From positions 1 to 6,192 of the forward strand of contig JAUVAJ010000114.1 in assembly GCA_030591795.1 (NCBI GenBank): a DNA stretch of 6,192 nt. The letters run 5' to 3'. Source of the stretch: Desulfuromonadales bacterium. Its GTDB lineage: Bacteria; Desulfobacterota; Desulfuromonadia; Desulfuromonadales; UBA2294. The translations under genes were made by a program, and so were the position numbers. Under the pieces are notes generated by a model. It had not been told where the DNA came from. It searched no databases and was given only the letters and a program-made list of their open reading frames with translations. Below, one piece after another: positions 5,956 to 6,192 of the stretch (positions are counted from its first letter, which is position 1; each line of letters begins with the position of its first letter).

Positions 5956-6192
5956 GCTCTTCTCCTCTGTTTGCTGATACGACCAATATTACGAACTTTT
6001 GCAAGGTATCACTACCAAGCCTAGCAAACTTATCAAGATTCACAACACAGGATGAGAATCATGAGAAAACAACAGCAACCAAGCTGAAACATACAGATTC
6101 TTGTCCCTGATATTCCCTCCCATGTGAAATCACCGAACAAAGTCGGTTCAGCCGGGGCCTTCGGGATAAAACTGTCTGAGTACGCAAAGAGC
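5956..6192 (-). promoter_or_regulatory. Upstream region of the P460 gene; no supported gene
   Basis: This 237 bp holds the P460 Shine-Dalgarno and presumably its promoter. The best -35-like element on the minus strand is TTGATA (6036-6031), but the -10 at normal spacing is poor. TAATAT (minus strand, 5992-5987) is a better -10 without a good -35. A small inverted repeat ACCGA/TCGGT (6132-6136, 6143-6147) has no T tract. Minus-strand frames are open for 14 to 52 codons from the right edge, but none has recognisable protein content, so the end of an upstream gene cannot be told from chance. Confidence 0.3.

Noticed and set aside
6052..6087. Plus-strand mini-ORF of 11 codons (MRIMRKQQQPS)
   Set aside because: No usable Shine-Dalgarno spacing, very short, and opposite to the P460 transcription unit; probably chance.
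6033..6191. Minus-strand frame of 52 codons open from the right edge, ending in a Cys/Leu-rich stretch
   Set aside because: Other minus frames are also open for 14 to about 40 codons here, so openness is not informative. The peptide matches nothing I know, and it would overlap the likely P460 promoter.

Overview
The window looks like chromosome from a Gram-negative proteobacterium, most likely a gammaproteobacterium. The signs are an 8-strand outer-membrane barrel, a DUF4124-plus-M23 periplasmic protein, a hotdog thioesterase very close to E. coli YdiI/MenI, and a periplasmic c-type haem protein. The taxon is inferred from family content only. Base composition is near 50% GC throughout, with no tRNA, rRNA, CRISPR array, transposase or integrase. 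Nothing points to a mobile island.

Layout from left to right. (1) On the minus strand, an exported M23 metallopeptidase (56-1003) is followed 30 bp downstream by the first codons of another gene, which leaves the window at the left edge. (2) A divergent spacer of about 160 bp leads to a plus-strand YdiI/MenI-like acyl-CoA thioesterase (1163-1597). (3) After a 189 bp AT-rich spacer comes a large exported protein of unknown function (1787-3886). It has three degenerate 'WY/GPW' repeats, a very Tyr/Gly/Trp-rich segment and an Arg/Gly tail. A small outer-membrane barrel gene (3955-4506) follows on the same strand. (4) A strong, nearly symmetrical terminator (4522-4556) ends this unit and, on the other strand, the convergent unit. 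(5) That convergent minus-strand unit is a cytochrome P460-family monohaem protein (5467-5955) followed by an exported DUF547 protein (4555-5409). (6) The last 237 bp hold the P460 leader region and no gene I can support.

Five of the six complete proteins carry a signal peptide; only the thioesterase looks cytoplasmic. The window is therefore mostly an envelope and periplasm neighbourhood: wall remodelling, an outer-membrane barrel with a possible surface or matrix partner, and a periplasmic haem protein. The least explained item is the 699-residue repeat protein with its barrel neighbour. The second is the P460-DUF547 pair, where the DUF547 gene has a TTG start six bases after an in-frame stop. 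I see no clear evidence for a wholly new defence or mobile system.
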